NCBI GenBank assembly: GCA_002508705.1
Contig: DAYL01000032.1
Span: forward strand, 35,548 to 99,547
Direction of reading: 5' to 3'
DNA from: Methanoculleus sp. UBA374
GTDB lineage: Archaea > Halobacteriota > Methanomicrobia > Methanomicrobiales > Methanoculleaceae
DNA length: 64,000 bases
Below the pieces are notes generated by a model. That model was not told where the DNA came from. It did no database searches and saw only the letters and a program-made list of their open reading frames with translations. Shown piece after piece: positions 47,721 to 56,904 of the stretch. Position numbers and translations under genes: made by a program. Position 1 is the first letter of the stretch, and each line of letters opens with the position of its first letter.

Positions 47721-48554
47721 ATGTACGACCGCCTCCAACTACGGATGCCGACGGGAATCGCTTCGCTCGACCCCGTGCTGGACGGGGGGGTCCCGCCGGG
47801 ATCGGTGGTGCTGCTCCTCGGGGAGGACGGTGCCGGCAGCGTTGAGTTTGTACAGACCTCGCTCATGAGCTTCGCTATCGGGAAGCAGGGTGCGGCCGGG
47901 GAGCACCTCATGCTCCCGGAGAGCGTCTCGTACGTGACGCTCACCCGGATGAAGGAGGATATCCTGGAGGAGATAGCCCTCTCGTTCAACCCGGACCTCT
48001 ACGAACAACTGGAGAAGGAGATCGTCTTCCACGACCTCTCGAACCTCTACTTCGATGCCAGCACCGTCCCCCCGGGCTGGTACGGGGAGGGGAACGTCAT
48101 CGAACGCATGCAGAAGAAGCAGCGCAGGGAGGAAGACAGCATCCTCGCGGAGATTGTCCGGCTGTTCGACGAGTGCCCGAAGAACAGCCAGATCATCCTG
48201 GACTCGCTGACCGATATCGCCCCGCCGCTGATGGAGGGGACACGGCGGCATGCGTTCGTCGCCTTCCTGCGCGGACTGCAGCGAGCGACGAAACGCTGGG
48301 GTACTACCGTCTATCTCCTGCTCACCTCCGGCATCCTGGACCGGTCGCAGGAACTTGAGATCGCCGACTGCGTCGACGCAACGATCTTCTTTCACTGGGA
48401 GGAGGCCGGTGCGCAACGCCGGCAGCGGGTCATGTACTTCGGAAAATTCCGGGGCGTGATGCCCCACCTTGAGAGCAAGGATCTGGTGAAGTTCGCGGTC
48501 TCGGTCTCGGCAACGGGGGGGTTCGAGGTGCGTAACATCAGGGTGGTGGTGTAA
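47721..48554 (+). CDS. KaiC/RadA-like ATPase with degenerate P-loop
   Basis: Protein of 277 residues with RecA-fold landmarks: G-I-A-S-L-D-P-V-L-D-G-G-V-P-P-G-S near the start (cf. KaiC start G-x-x-x-L-D-x-x-L-x-G-G), then the P-loop position G-E-D-G-A-G-S-V-E, where the essential lysine and threonine are replaced. I-I-L-D-S-L-T-D-I is the Walker B-like strand near 158. It probably does not hydrolyse ATP by itself. Its stop overlaps the next gene by one base. Confidence 0.75.
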   Translation: MYDRLQLRMPTGIASLDPVLDGGVPPGSVVLLLGEDGAGSVEFVQTSLMSFAIGKQGAAGEHLMLPESVSYVTLTRMKEDILEEIALSFNPDLYEQLEKEIVFHDLSNLYFDASTVPPGWYGEGNVIERMQKKQRREEDSILAEIVRLFDECPKNSQIILDSLTDIAPPLMEGTRRHAFVAFLRGLQRATKRWGTTVYLLLTSGILDRSQELEIADCVDATIFFHWEEAGAQRRQRVMYFGKFRGVMPHLESKDLVKFAVSVSATGGFEVRNIRVVV

Positions 48555-49246
48555 TGGCGGACCGGGTGAAGTTCGGGGTCGAAGGACTGGACGAGATGCT
48601 CCTCGGGGGGCTTCTTGAGGGGAGTATCTGTGCGGTCGTCGGGACCTACGGCACCGGCAAGACGATGTTTGCCCTCCAGTTTGCGTACGAGGGGCTCCGC
48701 CGGGGCGAAAAAGTCATTTACATCAGCCTCGAAGAACGCGAAGAACATCTCCGCACCACCATCGCGCAGAAAGGGTGGGATACCGGGGTTTTCGACGACC
48801 GGCTGTACCTCGTGAGGCTGGACCCAACCGACTTCAACCTCGCTATCAACAGCATCAAGAGCGAACTCTCTTCACTCATCAAGAGTTTCGGGGCCGCACG
48901 GGTGATTATCGACCCGATATCGCTCTTCGAGGGGCTCTTTGAGGACGCATCCGTCCGGCGGCGGGAGATGTTCGGGTTCATCGAGATAATGCGGGACGAG
49001 GCCTGCACCCTGATGCTAACGAGCGAGGCCAACACGGCAAACCCGGAAGAGAGCAAGTATGGACTTGCCGAGTACCTGGCGGATGCGGTGATCCTCCTTC
49101 ACCGTATCCGGTCTCCGGGGCTCACCGAGGTGCACCTGGCCCTTGAGGTCGCGAAGATGCGCCGGTCGGCCCATTCGCGCGAGATCAAGCCGTTTGAGAT
49201 CCTCCAGGACAAGATCATGGTCTACTCGGAAGCGATTCTCTTCTAG
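48554..49246 (+). CDS. KaiC-like ATPase
   Basis: Protein of 230 residues with an intact KaiC core: G-V-E-G-L-D-E-M-L-L-G-G, Walker A G-T-Y-G-T-G-K-T near residue 30, Y-I-S-L-E-E with catalytic-type glutamates near 58, and V-I-I-D-P-I-S-L near 118. Single-domain archaeal KaiC-like proteins act in signalling; FlaH is a related archaellum component. It overlaps and probably pairs with the preceding degenerate homologue. Confidence 0.82.
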   Translation: MADRVKFGVEGLDEMLLGGLLEGSICAVVGTYGTGKTMFALQFAYEGLRRGEKVIYISLEEREEHLRTTIAQKGWDTGVFDDRLYLVRLDPTDFNLAINSIKSELSSLIKSFGAARVIIDPISLFEGLFEDASVRRREMFGFIEIMRDEACTLMLTSEANTANPEESKYGLAEYLADAVILLHRIRSPGLTEVHLALEVAKMRRSAHSREIKPFEILQDKIMVYSEAILF

Positions 49247-49690
49247 TGCTCATGGTCATTTAATACTATGAATTCCATAGCACGACCATCTGTGTGGAAC
49301 CATACTTCGTCCCGGGTTGCCTGACGCGAAGATGCCAAAGTTCGTTCCGCTGAATCGGATATGAATGTGGGCCCGATGAAGGGATGAGGACTCACCCCGG
49401 GCATGCCTCCCCTGTTTCACCCACCCCGCCCGCGCTTTCAGCGCTCCTCCCCCGCCATCGGGACGGGGGCAGTGCGGGGCGATAGCCATGGAAAGCCGTG
49501 CCAGTGCGATCAATCGAAAGTGACTGATGCGCTCCTGCGCATCAGAATTCCTAAAATTAGGGGGCACGATGCACTAGTCCGCGGGAAGCACTGGAGAAAC
49601 CCGTATGATCGGGTCTCCGGTAGTGTGCCCCCCTTGAAACGGCGGGGATTAACCCGGCCGCCGAAAAGAAGAAGTGTCCGGGAGGCCCTC
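49247..49690. other. Hairpin-rich intergenic region, possible structured RNA
   Basis: No protein gene is supported. The stretch contains consecutive inverted repeats: CTGATGCGC-tcct-GCGCATCAG (49524-49545), CCTAA-AA-TTAGG (49550-49561), and a long stem from GGGGGCAC (49560-49567) to GTGCCCCC (49625-49632) that encloses GGAGA-aa-CCCG/CGGGTCTCC (49593-49618). A further GC hairpin surrounds GATTAACC near 49645. This density exceeds what a terminator needs and could be a small RNA. Confidence 0.45.
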
Positions 49691-49954
49691 TCAGATCGTG
49701 ATCCCCACGAGATGCAGCAGGACGAGGACCAGGGCGCCGGGGAGCCCGCCGAGGGCGCATATGAGGATCGTCACCAGGTTGATCTGGAGGTCGGGGGCGC
49801 CGAACCACGCGAGGATATTGAAGTAATTCAGGAGCCAGAGCGTGACGAGCCCCGCGACGGCGTTGATGAGAAGCGTCAGGGCCTTCTTCATCAGATAGTA
49901 GAGCGCGGCGGCTATTGCAACCGCAAGAAGGATGGCAAGGATCTCTTCCATCAT
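49691..49954 (-). CDS. BofA-like membrane protein
   Basis: Protein of 87 residues with three hydrophobic segments (about 4-22, 27-44, 60-84) and the motif L-I-N-A-V-A-G-L near residue 29, matching the pro-sigma-K processing inhibitor BofA family (PF07441-like). Bacterial BofA restrains a membrane protease; archaeal members have no known role. It starts directly after the tldE stop, so it ends the lonB-tldD-tldE transcript. Confidence 0.75.
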   Translation of the reverse strand: MMEEILAILLAVAIAAALYYLMKKALTLLINAVAGLVTLWLLNYFNILAWFGAPDLQINLVTILICALGGLPGALVLVLLHLVGITI

Positions 49955-51247
49955 CTATTTACCAATGATCTGCTGGTTATTTAATCGTATTGATGGAATC
50001 GTCAACCGTCCGACGCGCCTTGCATCTTTTCCAAGCCCCCCGATCTCCCGGAACATCTCAAAGACGTTCCCGGAGAACATCGCCGTCCGGATGGGGCGGG
50101 CGAGGTCCCCTCCCTCCATCCAGAAGGGGTTGGAGACCTCCACCGAGAAGTCGCCGGAGAACGGGTTTGCGGTATGGGCGCCCACGACATCGTGGATCCA
50201 GACCGCCCGCTCATCGCCGAGATCCTTCATCCGCGGCCCGTCGACGAAGAGGTTATGGAACCCGATGTCGGGGACCCCGCTCCTGGACCGGACGGCGCTT
50301 CCCGTGCTCTCTTCGCCGTAGCGGTATCCGGTCTTGAGGTCGTAGGCGAACAGTCTGAGCACACCCCGCTCCATGAAATCCAGGCGGTGGGTGAGGACGC
50401 CCTCCGCATCCCAGGCGGTGCTTCCGAGGCCGGGGGCCAACGGGTCGTCGTAGATGGAGAGATTCTCATCAAAGACCGTTTCGCCGAGTTTATCCGCAAG
50501 AGGCGACCGGCCGGCCTTCACGTTCCGCCCGGAGAGGGCCGGGAGGAGGATCTGCCCGAGGAGACTTCCCGCCGCGATCGGGGAGAGGACGACGTCGTAG
50601 CGGCCCGTCTCGATATCGCGGCCGGAAAGAGAGCGTGCGGCAAGGTCCGCAGACCGCTCCCCGACCGACCGGGCGTCGATATCGGCACGGAACGGGGAGA
50701 CATCAAACTCGTAGCCCGTGGACTGCTCCCGGATCGTCTCAAGGGAGACCGACGCCGCCGTCCGGTCCATGCCGTAGAAGACGCCGCTTGTGTTTGCAAC
50801 CGCCAGATACGCCCGGGCGAGATCCGCCGACCCGCCGACGACATCCACCGGGTGCTCCGCGGCACCGGACAGGAGGTCGTCGACCATCCTCGCCGCGTCC
50901 TCCACCGCAACGACGAGATCCGGGTCCGATGAAGGTGCCGCGCCCGGGATCTCGGCCGGCTTCGGGAGACCGCCCCACTGCTGGGGGGTGGCCATCCGCC
51001 CGCTTGTAAGCGCCGCGTCCAGGCATTCCTTCCACCGGTCGGGGTCGCCGGTGCTTGAAAACCCGATCCGGCCGTCCTTGATCGTCCGGACGGCCATGCT
51101 CCAGGCCTCCGACTCCTCGGCGGCGCCGAGGATCCCTTTCTTGATATCGGTGCCGACGCTCTCTTCCCGGACGTAGAAGACCTCGACCTCGTCGGCCGCG
51201 CGTCCACCCGCCCGAAGAACTTTCTCGATAAGGTCTTCGCCGTTCAT
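49955..51247 (-). CDS. TldE/PmbA-like protein
   Basis: Protein of 430 residues, the partner subunit of TldD, lacking the HExxxH motif. Recognised from G-I-L-G-A-A-E-E-S near residue 39, N-T-S-G-V-F-Y near 152, and the end G-R-L-T-I-P-S-I-R. TldD/TldE dimers degrade small unfolded peptides. The start overlaps the tldD stop by four bases. Confidence 0.87.
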   Translation of the reverse strand: MNGEDLIEKVLRAGGRAADEVEVFYVREESVGTDIKKGILGAAEESEAWSMAVRTIKDGRIGFSSTGDPDRWKECLDAALTSGRMATPQQWGGLPKPAEIPGAAPSSDPDLVVAVEDAARMVDDLLSGAAEHPVDVVGGSADLARAYLAVANTSGVFYGMDRTAASVSLETIREQSTGYEFDVSPFRADIDARSVGERSADLAARSLSGRDIETGRYDVVLSPIAAGSLLGQILLPALSGRNVKAGRSPLADKLGETVFDENLSIYDDPLAPGLGSTAWDAEGVLTHRLDFMERGVLRLFAYDLKTGYRYGEESTGSAVRSRSGVPDIGFHNLFVDGPRMKDLGDERAVWIHDVVGAHTANPFSGDFSVEVSNPFWMEGGDLARPIRTAMFSGNVFEMFREIGGLGKDARRVGRLTIPSIRLNNQQIIGK

Positions 51248-52578
51248 TCTCCGCGCCCCCCGATGATTGCGCCTTCAAGCAGGAGATGGGGCGCTCCGTC
51301 GCTTACCGGGACGTTCTGCCCGCCCTTGCCGCAGTATCCCGGGCTCATCTTCCGGTCGTTCCCGATGAGGACGATGTTATGGAGGGTCGAGAGGATCTCG
51401 CCCGAAAGCGAGACGTCACGGACCATATCGGTCGTCTCGCCGCCCTCGACCAGGTAACCGTACTCCGCATTGAACTGGAAGACGCCCCGGCCGGGGTCGA
51501 CCTGGCCGCCCCTTGACCCGATCAGCAGAATGCCGTCTTTGCACTCGGCAAGGATCTCGTCGTAGGCCGCATCGCCGTTCTCGATGAAGGTGTTGCTCAT
51601 CCGGACGATGGGCGGCGCCCCGTGTTCGGCCCGGGCGTGCCCGGCGACGCCGTTCCCGACCGCCGCGAGGGTTTCCCGGTTGTGGAGGTAGGAAGAGAGG
51701 ACGCCGTCGCGGATGATCTCGGTCCGCCGCACCGCCACGCCTTCGGCGTCCACCGGCATGAACCCGAACTCGTGGAGGGAGGGATCGTCGACGATGACGA
51801 GCCCCTCGCGCCCGATCCGCTCCCCGATCCTCCCGCTAAGGACCGATGCGCCTTCGCGGACAAGGTCCCCCTCGCTCGCATGGCCGACCGCCTCGTGAGT
51901 AAAGACGCCGGCGAGTTCCGGGTCGAGCACCGCCCGTCGGGTCCCGCCCTTTGCGAGTCTGGCGTCGAGCAGCGAGACCGCGATCTCGCCCGCCTTCCGC
52001 CCGAGGTCCTGCCTGTTCCGGAGGTTGAACCCGGTGATGACGTGGTCGCGTTCGCTCCCCATCTGCATCACTCCGTTTCGGGACGCAATCGCGAGGACCG
52101 AGAACCCGGACCGGGTCGCCTCGTAGGATGCCTCATTCCCGCTTGAATCCAGGAACCGGACCGAGTCGATCCCCTCGGTGTAGCGGGCCCGGGTGTTGGC
52201 GACCTCCGGGACCCGTGCCGACGCCTCGATCCCGGCGAGCAGCCGGGTCTTCTCCTCGAGGTCGACGTCCCGGGGGTCTTCCCCGAGAGGGGGGACGGGG
52301 AGGATGCCGCGCGGCGCATCCGCAAGGTCGAGGCGGTCCTCTGTGACCGCCGCAAGGCGGGCCGCCGCCTCGACGAGGGCATCGATCTCACGCTTCGAAT
52401 CGATATCGACGTGATCGCGGGTGAGGACGCCCCAGCCTTTTTGCCCCAGCACCCGGACCACGGTTCTGTCAAAGAATGAGGTGCCTGCGGACTCGACCAC
52501 CCCGTTGTCGATATCGATCAGGGTGTTCTCGCCCCGCACGCACCGAAGGTCGTAGTAGCGCACATCAACCATAGGCAT
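51244..52578 (-). CDS. TldD-like zinc peptidase
   Basis: Protein of 444 residues with the metal-binding motif H-E-A-V-G-H near residue 229 followed by A-S-E-G-D, and a late G-Y-C-G-K-G-G-Q segment, both characteristic of TldD. It overlaps the lonB stop (TGATG), so translation is probably coupled. An ATG two codons later is an alternative start. Confidence 0.88.
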   Translation of the reverse strand: MPMVDVRYYDLRCVRGENTLIDIDNGVVESAGTSFFDRTVVRVLGQKGWGVLTRDHVDIDSKREIDALVEAAARLAAVTEDRLDLADAPRGILPVPPLGEDPRDVDLEEKTRLLAGIEASARVPEVANTRARYTEGIDSVRFLDSSGNEASYEATRSGFSVLAIASRNGVMQMGSERDHVITGFNLRNRQDLGRKAGEIAVSLLDARLAKGGTRRAVLDPELAGVFTHEAVGHASEGDLVREGASVLSGRIGERIGREGLVIVDDPSLHEFGFMPVDAEGVAVRRTEIIRDGVLSSYLHNRETLAAVGNGVAGHARAEHGAPPIVRMSNTFIENGDAAYDEILAECKDGILLIGSRGGQVDPGRGVFQFNAEYGYLVEGGETTDMVRDVSLSGEILSTLHNIVLIGNDRKMSPGYCGKGGQNVPVSDGAPHLLLEGAIIGGRGE

Positions 52579-54521
52579 CAGATCAGGGAACGCCCGACGT
52601 TCGAATCGAAGATGCCGCCGGTCGTCGGGTTGACCGTCAACTTTCGGAGTTTCGAGAGGAACCCTTCGCGGTTCTCGGGCACGAGCGCGTTCCGGAGGAC
52701 TTCGTCGATGTGTTCGACCGGCACCACCTCGACCATGTCGCGGTAGCGGTCCTCGATGAGGACGTCTTCCAGGTTCGACCGCGGGATGATCACCCTCTTG
52801 ATCCCCGCCTTTGCAGCCGCCTCGATCTTGTAGGTGACGCCGCCGATGGGGAGGACGTCGCCCCGGACAGAGAGCGACCCCGTCATCGCAACGTCCTGGC
52901 GCACCGGGATGTTCTCGATGGCGCTGATCACCGCCGTCGCGACCGTCACGGAAGCCGAGTCGCCCTCCACACCGCCATAGGTGCCGATGAACTGGATATG
53001 GATATCCATGTTCCGGATATCCCTGCCGGTGAACTTCTTGATGAGCGCGCTGACGTTCGTGATCGACTCTTTCGCGATATCTTTGAGCATCCCGGTCGCG
53101 ATGACCGTGCCGGCCGCTCCCTGGCTCGGGGTCACTTCGGCCATCACCGGAAGGACCGAACCGGAGTCGTTTCCCATCACCGCAAGCCCGTTCACCCGTC
53201 CTATTCGGGTGCCCTCCACGACGGCGAGGTCGTAGTCGCGGCTCTGCCGGATGTACTCGTCGGAGATCTGGTCCTCTATCGAGCGAGAAGCCGATTTCGC
53301 GGCGATGACGTGCCGTGCCGAAGTGACCTCGGCCCCTTCCTGCCGGGCGAGGTCCCCCGCCACCCGGATGAGTCCGCCCATGTCGCGGAGCTTTAAGGTC
53401 AGGTGACCCTTCCGGTTCGAGCGGCGCCGGGCTTCCCGGAGCACCTCGAGCATGGCGCTGCGGTCGAAATGCGGGATCTTCCCGTCGTTTTTGACTTCCT
53501 GGGCGATGAACCGGAGGAACTTCTTCCGGTTCTCCGGGGTGTCCTCCATCGTCTCGCGCATGTATACCTCGTAGCCGTAGCCGCGAATACGCGACCGGAG
53601 CGCCGGGTGCATCCCCTGGATGGCATCGAGGTTGCCGGCGGCGATCATCACGAACCGGCAGGGGACCGGTTCGGTCCGGACCATCGCGCCGCTTGAGCGC
53701 TCGCTCTGGCCGGTGATTGGAAACGAGCCCTCCTGAAGCGCGGTCAGCAGGTTCTGCTGGGAGTGCGGAGTGAGGGTGTTGATCTCGTCGATGAAGAGAA
53801 CTCCACCGTGTGCCCGGTGGATGGCTCCACCCTCGACACGGTCGTGAGACGGCGTCTCAAGACCGCCGCTCTGGAAGGGGTCGTGCCGGACATCACCGAG
53901 CAGGGCGCCTGCGTGCGAGCCGGTGGCGTCGACAAAAGGCGCGGAGGTGTTGGGGTCATGGGAGATCAGGAGCTTCGGGACCATTGCCTCCTCGCGGGGC
54001 ATCGAGTACCGGAGCGCTATGAAGACGAAGGCGGCGGCGATGATGCCCATGAGCCACTGGTAGGTGATGATCGCGTAGCCGATGATACCGACGACCAGAA
54101 GCATGACGAGAGTGCTCCGCATCTGGATCTTCTTTTTCGCCTCTGCCCTGTGCGCATTGACGATCTGCTTGCCGCGGCCGGCAGGCACGGTCCTGATGAT
54201 GGGGTTATTGTTATCCTCGGGGTTTGGGTAGACCAGAATATCCTGGAGTTCCTCTTTCGGGAGGAGTTCGGCCATGGCCTTCGCCAGCATCGATTTGCCG
54301 GTTCCGGGAGTGCCGATCATCATCACGTGCCGCCGCTGGACCGCAGCTTTCCGGATCACCTCGACAGCGTGTTCCTGGCCGATAACCTGATCGATGAGAT
54401 GCGGAGGTACTTCAATATCCGACGATGTACTCAGTTCAAGACCTGAAAAGACGTCTGTATCCGTCAATTCGTCGTTCGTGAGCTCGATATTGGGTATTTC
54501 GTTTGAAACTGTTGAATCCAT
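52578..54521 (-). CDS. lonB: Membrane-anchored ATP-dependent protease LonB
   Basis: Protein of 647 residues. Walker A G-T-P-G-T-G-K-S near residue 72, then two membrane helices (about 140-180) inserted in the AAA+ domain as in archaeal LonB, Walker B with G-G-V-L-F-I-D-E-I near 250, and a C-terminal protease domain with catalytic serine in E-G-D-S-A-S-V and lysine in the downstream helix. The start at 54521 is chosen because a TATA box lies at 54552-54562 and GAGGT precedes it; an upstream ATG at 54569 would be outside the transcript. First gene of a proteolysis operon. Confidence 0.93.
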   Translation of the reverse strand: MDSTVSNEIPNIELTNDELTDTDVFSGLELSTSSDIEVPPHLIDQVIGQEHAVEVIRKAAVQRRHVMMIGTPGTGKSMLAKAMAELLPKEELQDILVYPNPEDNNNPIIRTVPAGRGKQIVNAHRAEAKKKIQMRSTLVMLLVVGIIGYAIITYQWLMGIIAAAFVFIALRYSMPREEAMVPKLLISHDPNTSAPFVDATGSHAGALLGDVRHDPFQSGGLETPSHDRVEGGAIHRAHGGVLFIDEINTLTPHSQQNLLTALQEGSFPITGQSERSSGAMVRTEPVPCRFVMIAAGNLDAIQGMHPALRSRIRGYGYEVYMRETMEDTPENRKKFLRFIAQEVKNDGKIPHFDRSAMLEVLREARRRSNRKGHLTLKLRDMGGLIRVAGDLARQEGAEVTSARHVIAAKSASRSIEDQISDEYIRQSRDYDLAVVEGTRIGRVNGLAVMGNDSGSVLPVMAEVTPSQGAAGTVIATGMLKDIAKESITNVSALIKKFTGRDIRNMDIHIQFIGTYGGVEGDSASVTVATAVISAIENIPVRQDVAMTGSLSVRGDVLPIGGVTYKIEAAAKAGIKRVIIPRSNLEDVLIEDRYRDMVEVVPVEHIDEVLRNALVPENREGFLSKLRKLTVNPTTGGIFDSNVGRSLI

Positions 54522-54550
54522 CGTTGAGTTTACCTCTTTGCTGCACTGAT

Positions 54551-54563
54551 ACTTATATAATTT
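54551..54563. promoter_or_regulatory. Shared AT-rich divergent promoter (lonB and prs)
   Basis: CTTATATAATTTATT at about 54552-54566 lies 30-40 bases from both starts and is near-symmetric, so it can supply TATA boxes in both directions. Confidence 0.5.
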
Positions 54564-54602
54564 ATTCATGCTCGTTCAAATACTTTCTAGCAAAGGTGAC
54601 CT

Positions 54603-55460
54603 ATGAGAATAATCAGTACAGAACGGTCCCAGGTCCTGGCAGCTCGTATTGCCGAAAAGTTGGGAGTTCCTCTGGTTGAAACAAAATTCACCCGGTTTCC
54701 CGACGGCGAGATGTATCTTCGGTGCGGAGAACTGGACGGTGAGACCCTGATCGTCAGCAGCATCGTGGATAACGATATGCTCGTGCAGACCCTTCTTGCG
54801 ATCGATGCCGCTGATCAATCGCGGACCACGCTGATAGTCCCGTACCTCGGCTACTCCCGGCAGGACAGGCGCTTCTTTCCGGGCGAGCCGATCAGCGCCC
54901 GGGCAGTCGCACGAGCCCTCTCGGCCGGCATCGAGCGGGCCTTTGTGGTCAATATTCACGACCCTGGCGTACTGGACTTCTTCAGCGTTCCGGCGGAGAA
55001 CGTCACTATCGCGTCGGCCGTCGGCGGATACATTGGCGACCTGAACCTGAATGATCCCCTGATCCTCGCTCCGGACGAAGGGGCGACCGCGTTTGCGGCC
55101 AATGTTGCGGCGGTCGGCGAGTGGGACTGCGACCACCTCGAAAAGACCCGGCTCTCGGGTGAAGAGGTCAGGATTGCCCCGAAATCCATCGACGTCGACG
55201 GGCGGGAGGCCGTCATCGTGGACGACATCATATCCACCGGCGGGACCCTCGCGACCGCCGCCTGCATGCTCCGGGAGCAGGGAGCGGTGTCCATCCACGC
55301 GGCCTGCGTTCACGGGGTGTTCACGAGCGGGGCCTACACCCGCCTGCGGGCGGCAGGAATCTCTTCGGTCGTCTCCAGCGACACCTACGAGAACGCCTCA
55401 AGTTTCATATCGGCCGCGAACGCCATCGCCACCGCGATCAGAGAAGATGCTCACCATTGA
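54603..55460 (+). CDS. prs: Ribose-phosphate pyrophosphokinase
   Basis: Enzyme of 285 residues making PRPP from ribose-5-phosphate and ATP. Landmarks: F-P-D-G-E near 33, Y-L-G-Y-S-R-Q-D-R-R-F near 81, H-D-P-G near 119 and the PRPP loop V-D-D-I-I-S-T-G-G-T near 205. Length is typical of the archaeal class. A ribosome site (AAAGGTG) lies about ten bases before the ATG. It overlaps rtcA by 14 bases. Confidence 0.94.
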   Translation: MRIISTERSQVLAARIAEKLGVPLVETKFTRFPDGEMYLRCGELDGETLIVSSIVDNDMLVQTLLAIDAADQSRTTLIVPYLGYSRQDRRFFPGEPISARAVARALSAGIERAFVVNIHDPGVLDFFSVPAENVTIASAVGGYIGDLNLNDPLILAPDEGATAFAANVAAVGEWDCDHLEKTRLSGEEVRIAPKSIDVDGREAVIVDDIISTGGTLATAACMLREQGAVSIHAACVHGVFTSGAYTRLRAAGISSVVSSDTYENASSFISAANAIATAIREDAHH

Positions 55461-56430
55461 CGGGTCTTACCTCGAAGGGGGCGGCCAGGTCCTCCGCCTT
55501 GCAGTAGCCGTGTCGGCGATCTCCGCCACCCCGGTCACCGTCACCCGGGTCCGGCAGAACCGGCAGAATCCCGGGCTCGCCCCCCAGCACGTTGCCGCGG
55601 TCCGGGCGGTCGCCGGAGCCTGCGGCGCCGAATGCACGGGGCTCGTCGTCCGGAGCAGCGAAATCACCTTTATCCCGGGCCGGCTCCGGCGCGCCGATCT
55701 CGCGATCGACCCCGGGACCGCCGGGAGCATCCCCCTCATCCTCCAGGCGTGGCTCCCGGTCGCCCTCCACGCCGGCGGGAGCATCACGGTCACGGGCGGG
55801 ACCGAGGTGACGTGGAGCCCGACCATCGACTACCTGGAGTACGTCCTCGCGCCGGTGCTCCGGCGCGCCGGGGCCACGGTCGAGACCGAAGTGCTCGAAC
55901 GCGGCTACTACCCGGAGGGCGGTGGGCGGGTGCACGTCCGGGTGGAGCCGGGCCGCCCCGGCCCGATCGTGATCGGGGCGAAAGAGCGGGAGTGCGGGAT
56001 CGTCTCCTGCTCGGCGGGCCTCCCAGTGCATGTCGCGGAGCGCCAGGCTGCCGCTGCCCGGGCTCTCATCGAGAGCGAACTCAACCTCTCCTGCGCTGCA
56101 ACCCTCGACCCCCGGGAAGGCGGGGCAAGCACCGGGAGTTCCGTCACCGTATGGAGCGGGGCGAAGGGTGCCGTCGCTCTCGGAAAGAGAGGGCTTCCCG
56201 CCGAGAAGGTGGGCCGGGCGGCCGCCCGGGCCCTTGTTCGCGAGGTCCGCAGCCCCGGCACGGTCGACGTCCACCTCGCCGACCAGCTCCTCGTCTACCT
56301 TGCGTGCTACGGCGGGGAGTACAGCACCCACACCCTCTCGATGCACGCAAAGACCGCCTGCTGGCTGCTGTCGGCGTTCGGCTACGAGGTCCGGTGCCGG
56401 GAGAACGGGACCGTGGAGTTCTCAGCATGA
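55447..56430 (+). CDS. rtcA: RNA 3'-terminal phosphate cyclase
   Basis: Protein of 327 residues beginning M-L-T-I-D-G-S-Y-L-E-G-G-G-Q-V-L-R, the family hallmark. P-G-T-A-G-S and the C-terminal H-L-A-D-Q-L and T-H-T-L-S segments are also present. It converts RNA 3'-phosphates to 2',3'-cyclic phosphates with ATP. Start at 55447 inside the end of prs; stop overlaps nob1 in an ATGA arrangement. Confidence 0.92.
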   Translation: MLTIDGSYLEGGGQVLRLAVAVSAISATPVTVTRVRQNRQNPGLAPQHVAAVRAVAGACGAECTGLVVRSSEITFIPGRLRRADLAIDPGTAGSIPLILQAWLPVALHAGGSITVTGGTEVTWSPTIDYLEYVLAPVLRRAGATVETEVLERGYYPEGGGRVHVRVEPGRPGPIVIGAKERECGIVSCSAGLPVHVAERQAAAARALIESELNLSCAATLDPREGGASTGSSVTVWSGAKGAVALGKRGLPAEKVGRAAARALVREVRSPGTVDVHLADQLLVYLACYGGEYSTHTLSMHAKTACWLLSAFGYEVRCRENGTVEFSA

Positions 56431-56882
56431 CGCTGGTCCTCGACGCCTCCGTCTTCTTCTCGGAAGTGCCGGTCGTCGGCCGGGCCTGGACTACCCCGTC
56501 GGTTGTCGAAGAACTCGGGGACCTCCACGCGAAGTGCCGGTTCGAGGCGCTCTCCGCTACGGGGCTCCTCGTCCGGGAGCCCCGCAAAGAGGACCTTTCA
56601 CGGGTGGAAGAGGCTGCGGCCCGGACCGGGGATGCCGGGGTGCTCTCCGCAACCGACCGGGAGATCCTCGCACTGGCACTGGAACTCTCGGCCGTCCTCG
56701 TCACCGACGACTTCGCGGTCCAGAACGTCGCCCACCGCCTCGGGATCGAGACCCGGAGCATCCGGCAGCGGCCGGCCCGGGCGATCCGGTGGCGCTACCG
56801 GTGCAGCGGGTGCGGCCGGTACTGGCGCGAGCCCGGCGACTGCCCGGTCTGCGGCGCACCGATCAAAAGAAAACTTAAATAG
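56427..56882 (+). CDS. nob1: Endoribonuclease Nob1
   Basis: Protein of 151 residues: PIN nuclease domain starting L-V-L-D-A-S-V-F-F (first catalytic aspartate at residue 6) with A-T-D-R-E-I and V-T-D-D-F-A further on, then a C-terminal zinc ribbon C-S-G-C-G then C-P-V-C-G. Nob1 trims the 3' end of small-subunit rRNA. It is translationally coupled to rtcA. Confidence 0.9.
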   Translation: MTLVLDASVFFSEVPVVGRAWTTPSVVEELGDLHAKCRFEALSATGLLVREPRKEDLSRVEEAAARTGDAGVLSATDREILALALELSAVLVTDDFAVQNVAHRLGIETRSIRQRPARAIRWRYRCSGCGRYWREPGDCPVCGAPIKRKLK

Positions 56883-56904
56883 ATTACTTGGAGATCTCTT
56901 CTCC

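Noticed and set aside
49560-49633. tRNA-like 74-base stem structure
   Set aside because: The ends pair, but there is no T-arm TTCAAAT-like loop or plausible anticodon arm.
55632-56882. A long frame upstream of nob1
   Set aside because: The portion before 56427 is a shadow of rtcA with histidine/arginine-rich low-complexity translation.
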